The notes below the pieces were generated by a model. It was given only the letters and a program-made list of their open reading frames with translations. It did no database searches and was not told the DNA's origin. The position numbers and the translations under genes were made by a program. A DNA stretch of 64,000 nt from Cyanidium caldarium (taxonomy: Eukaryota > Rhodophyta > Bangiophyceae > Cyanidiales > Cyanidiaceae), in the NCBI GenBank assembly GCA_026184775.1, contig JANCYW010000010.1, forward strand, positions 186,001 through 250,000, read 5' to 3'. Below are positions 35,787 to 44,505 of the stretch, piece by piece (within the stretch, counting starts at the first letter, position 1; each line of letters opens with the position of its first letter).

Positions 35787-36674
35787 TCAGGCTTCCGGTT
35801 CGATGAGGCCCACGCCGCCGTGGTTCCGCCGATACACCACGTTGATCTCCTTGGTGTCCGCGTTCCGAAACACATAAAAGTCGTGATCGATATACTCAAG
35901 ACACAGCACCGCCTCCTCGACCGTCTGCAGCGGCATCGGGAACTTTTTCTTGCGCACCACATCGCGCGCCGGCTCCACGCCCATCTCCTCCAGCTCCGAC
36001 TCCACCTGTGTTTTGCGTTTGCTGCCGCCGTATACGGGATCCTCCGCCTCCGCCTCCGTCGTTCCCACTCGCGGCGCGTTCAATCCATCAGCCAACTCCG
36101 TCTCCGGCATCTGACCCGCCTCGACGGCAAACTCCACCACGCCCTCGTGTCCGCTGTGGGCCGTGTGGCGCTCTTTGTACTTGCGGATGGTGCGCTTCAG
36201 CTTGTCGGCGGCCATATCCACCGAGCCCTGCATCGACTCCGACTTGACCGACGAGCGCAACACCCGACCGCGCACGTGCACTGTCACCTCACAATCGCAC
36301 GCGTTCCTAATGCGCGGATTGTGCGCCACCGCCAGGTGCACGTCCACCCGAGTGGCCAGCCCGCGGTGCTTGGCCATGACCCGCCCGATCTTGTCTTTCA
36401 CAAACGACCGCAACGACTCGTTCAAGTCCACGTTGTTCCCGGTGATGGTCAGCGGCACCCCGGGATTGGTGGCGGCGTCCGTGCTGGCCCGGATTGGTAG
36501 GGCAGCACCCCGTCTGGGGACGCGGGAGACGACCAGCGGTTGCACCGCCGTCGGCGGGCCACCGCTCACGAAACTTCCCCAGTAGCCATTCACCCGCTGA
36601 TGCCCTCGCGTCACGCCCTGCCAAACTGTGGCATTCAACAAAAACGCCGTACCGCTCGACCTCAACGTGTTCAT
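35787..36674 (-). CDS. Long-form ribosome hibernation factor HPF/PSRP1, plastid targeted
   Basis: A 295-residue protein that binds and inactivates 70S ribosomes. The ATG at 36674 gives MNTLRSSGTAFLLNATVWQG, a leader-like start; another start at 36854 would lengthen it by 60 residues. The N-terminal domain begins VPLTITGNNVDLNESLRSFV and continues KDKIGRVMAKH, VHLAV and MAADKLKRTIRKYKERH, the YfiA fold. After a linker comes the C-terminal dimerisation domain VVRKKKFPMPLQTVEEAVLC, DHDFYVFRNADTKEINVVYR, which only the long form has. Plastid location is inferred from the leader and from the plant PSRP1 homologue. Confidence 0.93.
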   Translation of the reverse strand: MNTLRSSGTAFLLNATVWQGVTRGHQRVNGYWGSFVSGGPPTAVQPLVVSRVPRRGAALPIRASTDAATNPGVPLTITGNNVDLNESLRSFVKDKIGRVMAKHRGLATRVDVHLAVAHNPRIRNACDCEVTVHVRGRVLRSSVKSESMQGSVDMAADKLKRTIRKYKERHTAHSGHEGVVEFAVEAGQMPETELADGLNAPRVGTTEAEAEDPVYGGSKRKTQVESELEEMGVEPARDVVRKKKFPMPLQTVEEAVLCLEYIDHDFYVFRNADTKEINVVYRRNHGGVGLIEPEA

Positions 36675-37133
36675 TGCAGTGACGAATGAGCCCGCGGCAC
36701 ACCTCCGAACTGCCGCCCGCAACCGCGGCCCGCGACGCGCCGCCGCAGCGGCCGAAGTCCTGGAAGGGCACGCGCGCGCGCGCGCTCTTGAAAGAGCCGT
36801 TTGGGATTTGCTGCAGGGCGACTGAGCGAGAGACCCGTCTGGGAAAGGGGGCACGCATCACGGCTCTGGTGCGGAGGGCCCGGGGAGCAGAGGGCGGTCG
36901 TTGTTGTTGCTGGTGGTGCTGGTGTGCACTCTGGGTGGAGAGTGGAAGCGGGTGTGGTGGAGGGGATCTGTCTGGTTGGAGGGCATTCTTCCGGATTGTT
37001 GCGTAACGTCAGCGTCCGGGCGGGTTGGGATCATTGTGAGGAAGAAGATCGGCCTCGACGGGCCATGAACGGCTCATCGCTCTCTGCCTGAACGCGTGGA
37101 GGACAGAAATTCCGGGGAGACGTTTTCAGTGTC
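36675..37133. other. Divergent promoter region, HPF and Cdh1
   Basis: About 460 bp. It contains a run of gcgcgcgcgcgcgc near 36770-36785 and a G/T-rich patch (gttgttgttgctggtggtgctggtg) near 36900. These are simple-sequence tracts; no RNA gene or clear regulatory element was identified. Confidence 0.45.
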
Positions 37134-40112
37134 ATGGACGAAGAGAGCGGCGAGTGGGAGGCGCTGGCCGGGCGCCGACTGCCGTTCGAGTCCACACTCC
37201 TGGAGCACGAGGCCGACAACGGCACGGAGACGAGGCGGGCAATGGCTTCAGCGCGAGCGACGCGTCCGCGCAGTCTGGGCGACCGCTTTATACCCGTGCG
37301 GGAGGAATGGCGCGGCGGTGTGATGATGGAGCGGACCGATACGGCGCGTTTGCGGTTCGCGCTGTTGCAAGACGCCGAAGAGCGCAGCCGCACGCTGTTG
37401 GAACACGATGCTGCACGCAGTCCGAATGCAAGTCGCAGCGCTGGTGGTAATTCATCGGGCCGATCCGGCAGATCGCCCGGAAATTTGCCTGCGGCGGGCG
37501 ATATCGCCGCGGCGACGGCGACGACGGCCCAAAGCGGCGGCGGCGGCGCGGCATCGCCAGCGCAACAACGATGGCGACATCGCATGTCGCTGCCGTCGAC
37601 GCACTTGTCAGCGTCGCTCATGGGTGCTGGTGGCGTGGACAGCTCGGCCGATGCAGCGGCCTCGGCGGCGCGGCTGGAGTGGTCCGACGTGCTGGGCGCG
37701 AGCCCGCCGACGCCGGCGTCGTGGCCTGCAGCAGCACCGAGCACCGAATCGGCGGCCACGTCTCTGGGCCGTCCCAGAGGCGGCACCTCGCCCATTCAGC
37801 AAGGTACCGACGGAACGGTCGCCGCCTCGCGAACCGCTCACGCAGACATGGAAGCGCTGTTGGCAGTGCTGGAGGCCGAAGAGGCGCGCTGGGAGCGCTT
37901 GGCAGAGAGCGCCGACCCGGATATGCAAGAGCGCGTGCAGACATTCGTGCGACGGCGACGCATCACCCAGCGACGGCGACTGGAGCTGTTGCGGGTGTTG
38001 GCACAGCAGCAGCGAGAGCCCGAGGCACGCTCGGGGACGGGCGGCGGGACCGTCTGGCCCCATGAGCACCTCGGTGAAGTGATGACGCTGTTGCGCACGG
38101 CCGCCTGCTTGGGCGACGAGGCCGACGATCCGTCGGTGGCCGAAGAGGCGGTGGAAATGCTGGTGGCGCCGAATTCCTCCTCCGTGTTGTATGGCGAGGA
38201 GGCGTCGGGTGGCCGCGATCACGGCGCGCTATCGACGCCGCCGGCGCGAGCGGCACAGCACCGCCGCGGCCGCGGCAGCGACGATGCAGCTGCCTACGCG
38301 CAGGCCCTGCAGGCGCCGGACGACGGGGATGACACCGCGGACCCTCCCGATCTGGTCGGTGTGGTTACCGCGACGGCCGCCGAAGCCGGTCGCGGTGCAC
38401 AGCGGGCGTCACCGCCCGGCGCCCTGACCGCCGCCGTTTTGAACGCCCGCTTGCCGGTGCACGCCCAGCACGCTGCCATGGTGGCGGCAGCGCGGGCCGC
38501 ATCGGAAGCCAACGGCACCTCACCGACGAGTGCGGTAGCAGCGGCTGCGGCCGCCAACCAGGGCCAAGCGCTGTCGCACCCGCTCTCCACCTACTCGGTG
38601 GTGTTGGAGAATGAGCTGCTCAGCGATGCGGTGGCCAGTCGCTCGGGTGCTGGCAGCGGTGGCGGCGGCGGCGGCGGCGAGACTTTTTCGCCACGAACCG
38701 GCGGCGCCAGCCACAACGCCTCTTATACCAGTGCCGCGCCGCCGTCGCCGTCGCGCACCCCGTCGCCGCCGCCGCGCCGCAGTCTGCTGGACTTTTCCGG
38801 CGTCGGCAGCGCGGATGGCGACGACTCCCATCACCGGACGCGTGCTGCCAGCGACTCGCCGTCCTCCATCTCCACCTCTTCTTCTCCAGCGCCGCTGTAC
38901 ACCTCTCCGGTGCGCGTGTCCGACCCGCTGGTGGCGCGTTCTTTGGGGTTGGGTACGCGTCGCGCGCAGCGCCGCATCTCCCGCGTGCCCTTCAAAGTGC
39001 TGGACGCGCCCTCGCTGGCGGACGACTTCTACCTCAACCTGGTGGACTGGTCGACGCGCAACGTGCTGGCGGTCGGTCTGGGCAACTCGGTGTATCTGTG
39101 GAGCGCGTACACCTCCAAAGTGTCCAAGCTGTGCGATATGGAGTCGGCGGCGAACGCCGTGTGCTCGGTGAGCTGGTCGGCGCGCGGCGACAGCTTGGCG
39201 GTGGGGCTGGCGTCCGGCCTGGTGCACGTCTATGACGTCGAGACCGGCACGCTGTCGCGAGCGCTGTCCGGGCATACGGCGCGGGCGGGCTGCCTGGCGT
39301 GGAGTCCGACGCTGTTGTGCAGCGGCTCGCGCGACCGCACCATATGTCAGCGCGACCTGCGCGCGCCCTCTCAGTCGGTCAGCGTGCTGGAGGCGCACCG
39401 CCAGGAGGTGTGCGGCCTGCGCTGGAGCTGCGACTACGCACAGCTGGCCAGCGGCGGTAACGACAACAAGCTGTTGGTGTGGAATTTGCATGCCTCACGG
39501 CCGTATTGGCAATTCGGCGATCACGAAGCCGCCGTCAAAGCCATCGCCTGGTCACCGCATCAGCACGGACTGCTGGCCAGCGGCGGCGGCACCGCCGACC
39601 GCTGCATTCGGTTCTGGAACACCGCCACCGGCGCCGCGCTGCACGCGGTGGACACCGGCTCGCAGGTGTGCAATCTGGCGTGGAGCAAGACGCTGAACGA
39701 GCTGGTGAGCACGCACGGGTACTCGCAGAATCAGATCGTTTTGTGGCGGTATCCGAGCATGAGCAAGGTGGCCACGCTCACCGGACATCTGTTGCGGGTG
39801 CTGTATCTGGCGATGAGTCCGGACGGTGCAGTGGTGGTGACCGGCGCCGGCGACGAGACGTTGCGCTTCTGGAACGTGTTTCCGGTGCCACGGCCGGCGC
39901 ACGGCAGTCGCGGCGGGCCGATCGGCGGCCGATACGGGTCGCATCCGTTGGTGGCGGGTCGCATGGCGGCGGTGAGTGGTGACGGTGCCGGCGGCGCAAT
40001 AAGCGTGGCTGCGGCGGATGCGGAGAGCGCCGAGGCATCGCACGGCGTAGTGCTGGAAGGTTACGCCGACGGCGCCTTGCCGGTCACCACCCAATGTTCT
40101 CTCATCCGATAA
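37134..40112 (+). CDS. CDH1: APC/C activator Cdh1 (Fizzy-related/CCS52 type) with very long N-terminal region
   Basis: A WD40 protein that brings substrates to the anaphase-promoting complex. The ATG at 37134 gives 992 residues, about twice the usual 450-560. The C-box DRFIPVR is at residues 50-56. From about residue 605 the family signature RRISRVPFKVLDAPSLADD runs into FYLNLVDWSTRNVLAVGLGN, identical in pattern to Cdh1 rather than Cdc20. Seven WD repeats follow, with NLVDWS, GSRDRTICQRDLR and GDETLRFWNVFP. The C-terminus is LIR, the IR tail that docks on APC3. The 550 residues between C-box and propeller are Ala/Gly/Ser/Pro/Arg-rich and low complexity with many SP/TP sites, likely disordered and phosphorylated. 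Confidence 0.94.
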   Translation: MDEESGEWEALAGRRLPFESTLLEHEADNGTETRRAMASARATRPRSLGDRFIPVREEWRGGVMMERTDTARLRFALLQDAEERSRTLLEHDAARSPNASRSAGGNSSGRSGRSPGNLPAAGDIAAATATTAQSGGGGAASPAQQRWRHRMSLPSTHLSASLMGAGGVDSSADAAASAARLEWSDVLGASPPTPASWPAAAPSTESAATSLGRPRGGTSPIQQGTDGTVAASRTAHADMEALLAVLEAEEARWERLAESADPDMQERVQTFVRRRRITQRRRLELLRVLAQQQREPEARSGTGGGTVWPHEHLGEVMTLLRTAACLGDEADDPSVAEEAVEMLVAPNSSSVLYGEEASGGRDHGALSTPPARAAQHRRGRGSDDAAAYAQALQAPDDGDDTADPPDLVGVVTATAAEAGRGAQRASPPGALTAAVLNARLPVHAQHAAMVAAARAASEANGTSPTSAVAAAAAANQGQALSHPLSTYSVVLENELLSDAVASRSGAGSGGGGGGGETFSPRTGGASHNASYTSAAPPSPSRTPSPPPRRSLLDFSGVGSADGDDSHHRTRAASDSPSSISTSSSPAPLYTSPVRVSDPLVARSLGLGTRRAQRRISRVPFKVLDAPSLADDFYLNLVDWSTRNVLAVGLGNSVYLWSAYTSKVSKLCDMESAANAVCSVSWSARGDSLAVGLASGLVHVYDVETGTLSRALSGHTARAGCLAWSPTLLCSGSRDRTICQRDLRAPSQSVSVLEAHRQEVCGLRWSCDYAQLASGGNDNKLLVWNLHASRPYWQFGDHEAAVKAIAWSPHQHGLLASGGGTADRCIRFWNTATGAALHAVDTGSQVCNLAWSKTLNELVSTHGYSQNQIVLWRYPSMSKVATLTGHLLRVLYLAMSPDGAVVVTGAGDETLRFWNVFPVPRPAHGSRGGPIGGRYGSHPLVAGRMAAVSGDGAGGAISVAAADAESAEASHGVVLEGYADGALPVTTQCSLIR

Positions 40113-40206
40113 AGCAGGATAGGAGGTGGAGGTGTGTGCGTCGGCATCGACCAATGTTTTTATTCGGTACGTCCCTCGCTTTACATCACACCTCTCCTCC
40201 CTCGGT

Positions 40207-42438
40207 TCAGCCGATATCCGCCAGCACCTCGAACAGACGCACCAGGTTCACCATCCCGCCGCCGTTAGCCTCATCTACGGCGGCGCCGTTCGATTCGGCG
40301 CCGGGCGTCTCGGCGGATTCGCGCGCCATCTCCAACAACATCAGCAGCTTCTTCACGCCCAACCGTTTGGCCGCCAGCGCCTCAATTGCCGAGCGCTGCT
40401 CCTTGTCGGAGCGGAAGCGCAGCGCCGACCCGCGCACCACCCGCGCAATTTCCTCCGGCTCTAGCCGCTCGGTGTGCAACGACGCGTGAAACGCCGAGCG
40501 CAACTCCAGCACATCCAACACCTCGGCGTTGCTGGTGGTGGCCAGGATGAGCAGTCGACGGCCGGCCGGCGGTGTCTGCTTCACCAGCACGATCAGCGCC
40601 TGCAACACCGCGTTGCTGAAGCGCGGTCCGATGGGCGCATACTCCAACAACCGCTCGATGCTGTCCAGCACGATGATGCTCAGCGAGGAGCGGAAGGCGT
40701 CGTCGAAGGTGCGGGCGATGGCGGCCACCTTGGCCGGCTCCGAATACCCCACAAAGCGCTCGGGCGACACCAGTCGCACAAACGGGAAATCCGATTCCAG
40801 CGCCAGTTTGGCGGCCAGTGCGGTCTTGCCGGTGCCGGGCGCTCCCTCGATCAACACCGACATGAGCGGGGTGCGCTCCGAGGTGCGCACCTGTTCGCGG
40901 AACAGGCGCCCGCTGCGCAGCAAATGCTCCAGCCGCTCGCCGTGCGGGATGAAACCGCCCACCAGACACCGCTGCAAATCATCGCCGCTGACGCCGAACG
41001 CCGGCCGCACCTCGTGCAGCGCCCGCCGGAAATCGTCCATGCCCACGCACACCGCATCCGGGTTGAGCGGTTTGGTGACGTTGCTCATATCGATCTGTCG
41101 CTGCAGCGCAAACGCCGCCGCCGACTTGCACACGCCCTCGATCTCGGCGCCCGAGTAGTTTTTGGTGAGCGCCGCCAACTCCTCCAGCCGCACATCCTCC
41201 ATCAGCATCTGGTTGTCGCGCATCTTGGCGGTGTGAATGCGGAAGATCTGGAGGCGGCCGGCCTCGTCCGGCAGGCCGATCTCCACGTGCACCTCGAGGC
41301 GGCCCGGCCGCAACAGCGCCTCGTCGATCATGTCCTTGCGGTTGGTCATGCCGATGACCAGGATGTTGTGCAGTGCCTGCACGCCGTCGATCTTGCTCAG
41401 CAGCTGGTTGACCACGGTGTCGTGCACGCCGGTGCCATCGCGCTGACTGCCGCGCTGCTTGCAGATGGCGTCGATCTCGTCGAAGATGACGATGTGCAGT
41501 TCGCTCTGATCGCCGTGCTTGGCCTGGTCGGCCTCGGCGTCCCGGAACAGATTACGAATATTCTCCTCGCTCTGCCCGACGTACTTGTTGAGTATCTCCG
41601 GCCCATTCACCACTTTCGGTTCCTTGCCGTTCAGCATCTTGCCGATCTGGCGGGCGATCAGCGTCTTGCCGGTGCCCGGCGGACCGTACAGCAGCATGCC
41701 GCGCACGTGCGAGATGCCCAGCTTGTTGATGACCGCCGGCGGGAACACGCGTGAGGCAAACGCGCGCCGAAATATGTCGGAAAACTCCTGGTCCAGCCCA
41801 CCGATGCCCAGGCTCTCAAAGTTGAAGTTGCGGCGGAAGATCTCCTTCGGTCGCCGCTCGCCGCCGCGGATGTGCACGTGCGCCGTTGACGCCTTGACAA
41901 ACGACACGCTGGCGTTGCCGCTCATCAGCGCCATCACCGGGGATATGGGCGCCGGTGTGCCATCGTGCGGCGACACGCCCAGCGCGTCGATCTGCGTGGT
42001 CTGCAGGATCAGCAGGGTGCCCAGATAGTCCAACAGGAAGGACTGCTCGACGCCAATCACGAACGCCTCCAACTTAGCACGGCAGGCGGCCTCCAGTTCG
42101 TCCGCCGAGATATCCACCGGCGGCGCCGACCGACGCTTCACCACCGTGTCCACCTCGAACGTCACCGACAGCGCCTCGGGCAGCTCCGGCGGCAGCGCGT
42201 ACGGCGATACCTGCACCGGATCCGACAGCGCCAGCTGCAGCTCTTTACGCTGCACCGAGTTGAGTGCAAGCGTGCCCGGCTCCACGGTACGCTCCGGCGC
42301 CGCCGCGTACACCCATAATCGATTGATGAACAGTCGCTCCGCCGGTCGACAGCGCGCGTAGTCGTCCGGGCTGAGGTACACGCGATTGCTCTTGGCCAGC
42401 TCTTGGCTCGGACACGACGCCACCCGCAGCGTGAGCAT
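40207..42438 (-). CDS. NSF: NSF/Sec18 AAA+ ATPase
   Basis: A 743-residue hexameric ATPase that disassembles SNARE complexes after membrane fusion in the secretory pathway. The ATG at 42438 (MLTLRVASCPSQELAKSNRV) gives the normal NSF start and length; the frame stays open 168 codons further upstream but that part has no similarity. D1 has Walker A GPPGTGKT, Walker B IVIFDEID and the arginine-finger region RPGRLEVHVEIGLPDE. D2 has Walker A GAPGTGKT and Walker B IIVLDSIE. The conserved VGQSEENIRNLF and TNRKDMIDEALLRPGR are present. The Cdh1 gene is convergent, 94 bp away. Confidence 0.97.
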   Translation of the reverse strand: MLTLRVASCPSQELAKSNRVYLSPDDYARCRPAERLFINRLWVYAAAPERTVEPGTLALNSVQRKELQLALSDPVQVSPYALPPELPEALSVTFEVDTVVKRRSAPPVDISADELEAACRAKLEAFVIGVEQSFLLDYLGTLLILQTTQIDALGVSPHDGTPAPISPVMALMSGNASVSFVKASTAHVHIRGGERRPKEIFRRNFNFESLGIGGLDQEFSDIFRRAFASRVFPPAVINKLGISHVRGMLLYGPPGTGKTLIARQIGKMLNGKEPKVVNGPEILNKYVGQSEENIRNLFRDAEADQAKHGDQSELHIVIFDEIDAICKQRGSQRDGTGVHDTVVNQLLSKIDGVQALHNILVIGMTNRKDMIDEALLRPGRLEVHVEIGLPDEAGRLQIFRIHTAKMRDNQMLMEDVRLEELAALTKNYSGAEIEGVCKSAAAFALQRQIDMSNVTKPLNPDAVCVGMDDFRRALHEVRPAFGVSGDDLQRCLVGGFIPHGERLEHLLRSGRLFREQVRTSERTPLMSVLIEGAPGTGKTALAAKLALESDFPFVRLVSPERFVGYSEPAKVAAIARTFDDAFRSSLSIIVLDSIERLLEYAPIGPRFSNAVLQALIVLVKQTPPAGRRLLILATTSNAEVLDVLELRSAFHASLHTERLEPEEIARVVRGSALRFRSDKEQRSAIEALAAKRLGVKKLLMLLEMARESAETPGAESNGAAVDEANGGGMVNLVRLFEVLADIG

Positions 42439-42766
42439 GATGAGTGGGGGACACGGGAGAGTGCCAGCGGCAGTGGTGAAGCGCGTAAACCACGGTTGAA
42501 CGACCCTGAGGAGGTCTTCGAAGCGATGGGTCCGACAACGTTCAATCCGAACGAGAGCATCGATGGATGACGGAACGGATTCGTGATTGCGGGATGGCCC
42601 ACTCTGGAAATGCGAGGCTGCTTTCGATACATTCATCCTCGAGGAGAACTTGAGTTTGAAAAGCACGAGCGAGTCGGTAAGGTTTTTCATGAGGAAAGAA
42701 TGCGGCGTCGGACATTGGTGACGCTCGCGTGAACGCTCACCATCGCGACAAGAGGTCGCCTCCGCA
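42439..42766. other. NSF upstream region
   Basis: About 328 bp between the NSF start and the stop of the downstream-coordinate glycosyltransferase gene on the same strand. It must hold the NSF promoter. An open frame reads through part of it in the NSF frame without recognisable content. No RNA gene or repeat was found. Confidence 0.4.
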
Positions 42767-44353
42767 TCACCACTCGCCAGTCGCATTGCCATGCCTCTCA
42801 TCCTTATTCCCGTCCAGCCACTCGCGTATCTCGGCGATTTGCTTGTCCTCCATGACGAGGTTGGCCTGGAACCAGCACGATTTCGGCACGGACTTGTTGG
42901 CCGCCAGCTCCTTTCGACACTGCACGTGCTCCCAGTATTCATCGGTGAACACGGCAGCGCTGGTGTTCTCTACCTGGGCGATGCCGTGTCGCGGCACGCC
43001 CAGCCACTGCGCCATGGCGCCGAAAAAGGTGGGCGGCACGCACTGCGGTGGGAACACTTCCACCGTGAGGGCATGCTCCGGATCCCGGAGCGAGAACAGG
43101 TGCGACCACTCGGCACCGTGCATGGCCACCAGAGCGCGGCGCTGGTGAATGGTGGCAAATTGTTCGCACCACGGCGAGTCCCCAAAATGGTCCAGGTATT
43201 CGGCGCTGAGCGCGCGGGCCAGCTGCTCGGCGTTCATCAGACGACGGCGCCGCGAAGTGCGGCCGATCACCGCTCGCGGCGACCGATCGGTGCGCTCCGC
43301 CATCCGATGATAGGTGGCGTTGCAAGTGCGCCGGAAGAATCGGTGCATAGCACGGGTCATGCCGCGCATTAACGACCCCCGCAACGCATCGGTGTTCCAT
43401 CGGAGGTGCGGGTCGACGCTCCCCTCCGGATCCGGCAGCACGTAGAACCAGTCCTTGTTGCGCAGCGGCTGTTCGCGCGCGCCCAGCACCAAATCCCGGA
43501 AGCAAGTGCGGTACGGTCGATGGGATCGACTCTCGATGCCGTCAGCGGTCAACACCACCACCTCCTGCACCAACGGTCGAAACAAGTCCATCAGGCGCGC
43601 GAGTCGTTCGCGCCCGCCCACCGGCGGAAAGCCGCTGCGTTGCAGCGACGACATGTCCAGGATCAGCACCACCGGCAACGGATAGAGCGTCGGATCGTTT
43701 TGCTCGTCGCGCCGTAGCGTATCCGCCGCCAGCAGCATCAGCGTGCTGTACAGCGGGTAGGTGAGGTCGAAGGTGGCGTGGGCGAAATTGCGCAGTCCGA
43801 AATGAGTTGGCATCAGCAGCACGGCCGTCCGCCACTCGTAGCGGTCGCAAGCACGCAACGGCACACCGGCCCAGGCGCTGCCGTTGCCGTAGAACCACGA
43901 CGCCGGCGTCAGGGTGACGGACTGCACCGACGAGCCGCCTACCGAGCGCACCAATACCTGGCGCTTGGCCTCGTCCGCAGTCGCGCCTGGCTCCCAGTCG
44001 TACGGCGCGAGGACGTTGCCGGTGGAATACACCGCGTTGATCAGCCGCAAGTAGGTGAAGCGGTTGCGCGCCTGACTGGGCGACTGCACCAGACGAGCTG
44101 ACCGGTCGGTGGCCCACGCGGGTGCCGTGACCGACCGCCGCCACCTCTGGAACGGGATGTCCGGCCACTGCGTCGGCCAGCGCGGATCTAGCAAAGCTGC
44201 TATCATGGTGGAGAGCAAGCACAACGCGCAGAGGATCACCAGCCACGTGAGGCGCTGCGTGGCCGCAGCACGCCGGGACTGGAGTCCGCCCTTTCGGGTG
44301 CGTCCCTGCTTTCGCGGGGTGACGCACATTGAGGCGATGGCGAAGATGGGCAA
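42767..44353 (-). CDS. GT61-like (DUF563) type II membrane glycosyltransferase, copy A
   Basis: A 528-residue protein with a short basic cytosolic tail and one signal anchor at about residues 35-55 (RLTWLVILCALCLLSTMIAA), the topology of a Golgi or ER glycosyltransferase. The lumenal part has GLRNFAHATFDLTYPLYSTL, GRTSRRRRLMNAEQL and, late, ALVAMHGAEWSHLFSLRDPE with VEVFPP. The last matches the HGA-containing block of GT61/DUF563 enzymes, which include beta-1,2-xylosyltransferase and EOGT. The sugar and acceptor are unknown. It is a diverged tandem copy of the next gene, about 150 bp away on the same strand. Confidence 0.72.
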   Translation of the reverse strand: MPIFAIASMCVTPRKQGRTRKGGLQSRRAAATQRLTWLVILCALCLLSTMIAALLDPRWPTQWPDIPFQRWRRSVTAPAWATDRSARLVQSPSQARNRFTYLRLINAVYSTGNVLAPYDWEPGATADEAKRQVLVRSVGGSSVQSVTLTPASWFYGNGSAWAGVPLRACDRYEWRTAVLLMPTHFGLRNFAHATFDLTYPLYSTLMLLAADTLRRDEQNDPTLYPLPVVLILDMSSLQRSGFPPVGGRERLARLMDLFRPLVQEVVVLTADGIESRSHRPYRTCFRDLVLGAREQPLRNKDWFYVLPDPEGSVDPHLRWNTDALRGSLMRGMTRAMHRFFRRTCNATYHRMAERTDRSPRAVIGRTSRRRRLMNAEQLARALSAEYLDHFGDSPWCEQFATIHQRRALVAMHGAEWSHLFSLRDPEHALTVEVFPPQCVPPTFFGAMAQWLGVPRHGIAQVENTSAAVFTDEYWEHVQCRKELAANKSVPKSCWFQANLVMEDKQIAEIREWLDGNKDERHGNATGEW

Positions 44354-44505
44354 GTTGACGGAGACGTTGAGGCAAGCGATGTCTCCAGCGTGAGTGAGGC
44401 GCGTTAAGCAAGGGACGATAAGAGCGGGTCTCGTAACGAAGAGAAAACCGAGTCCGCGGGTGCGCGCAGAATCGCCGCGCGTTCCTTCGCGCCATTCTTC
44501 ATTGG

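Noticed and set aside
42439-42942. N-terminal extension of NSF by 168 residues
   Set aside because: The ATG at 42438 gives the normal NSF start and length, and the upstream part has no similarity to known NSF leaders.
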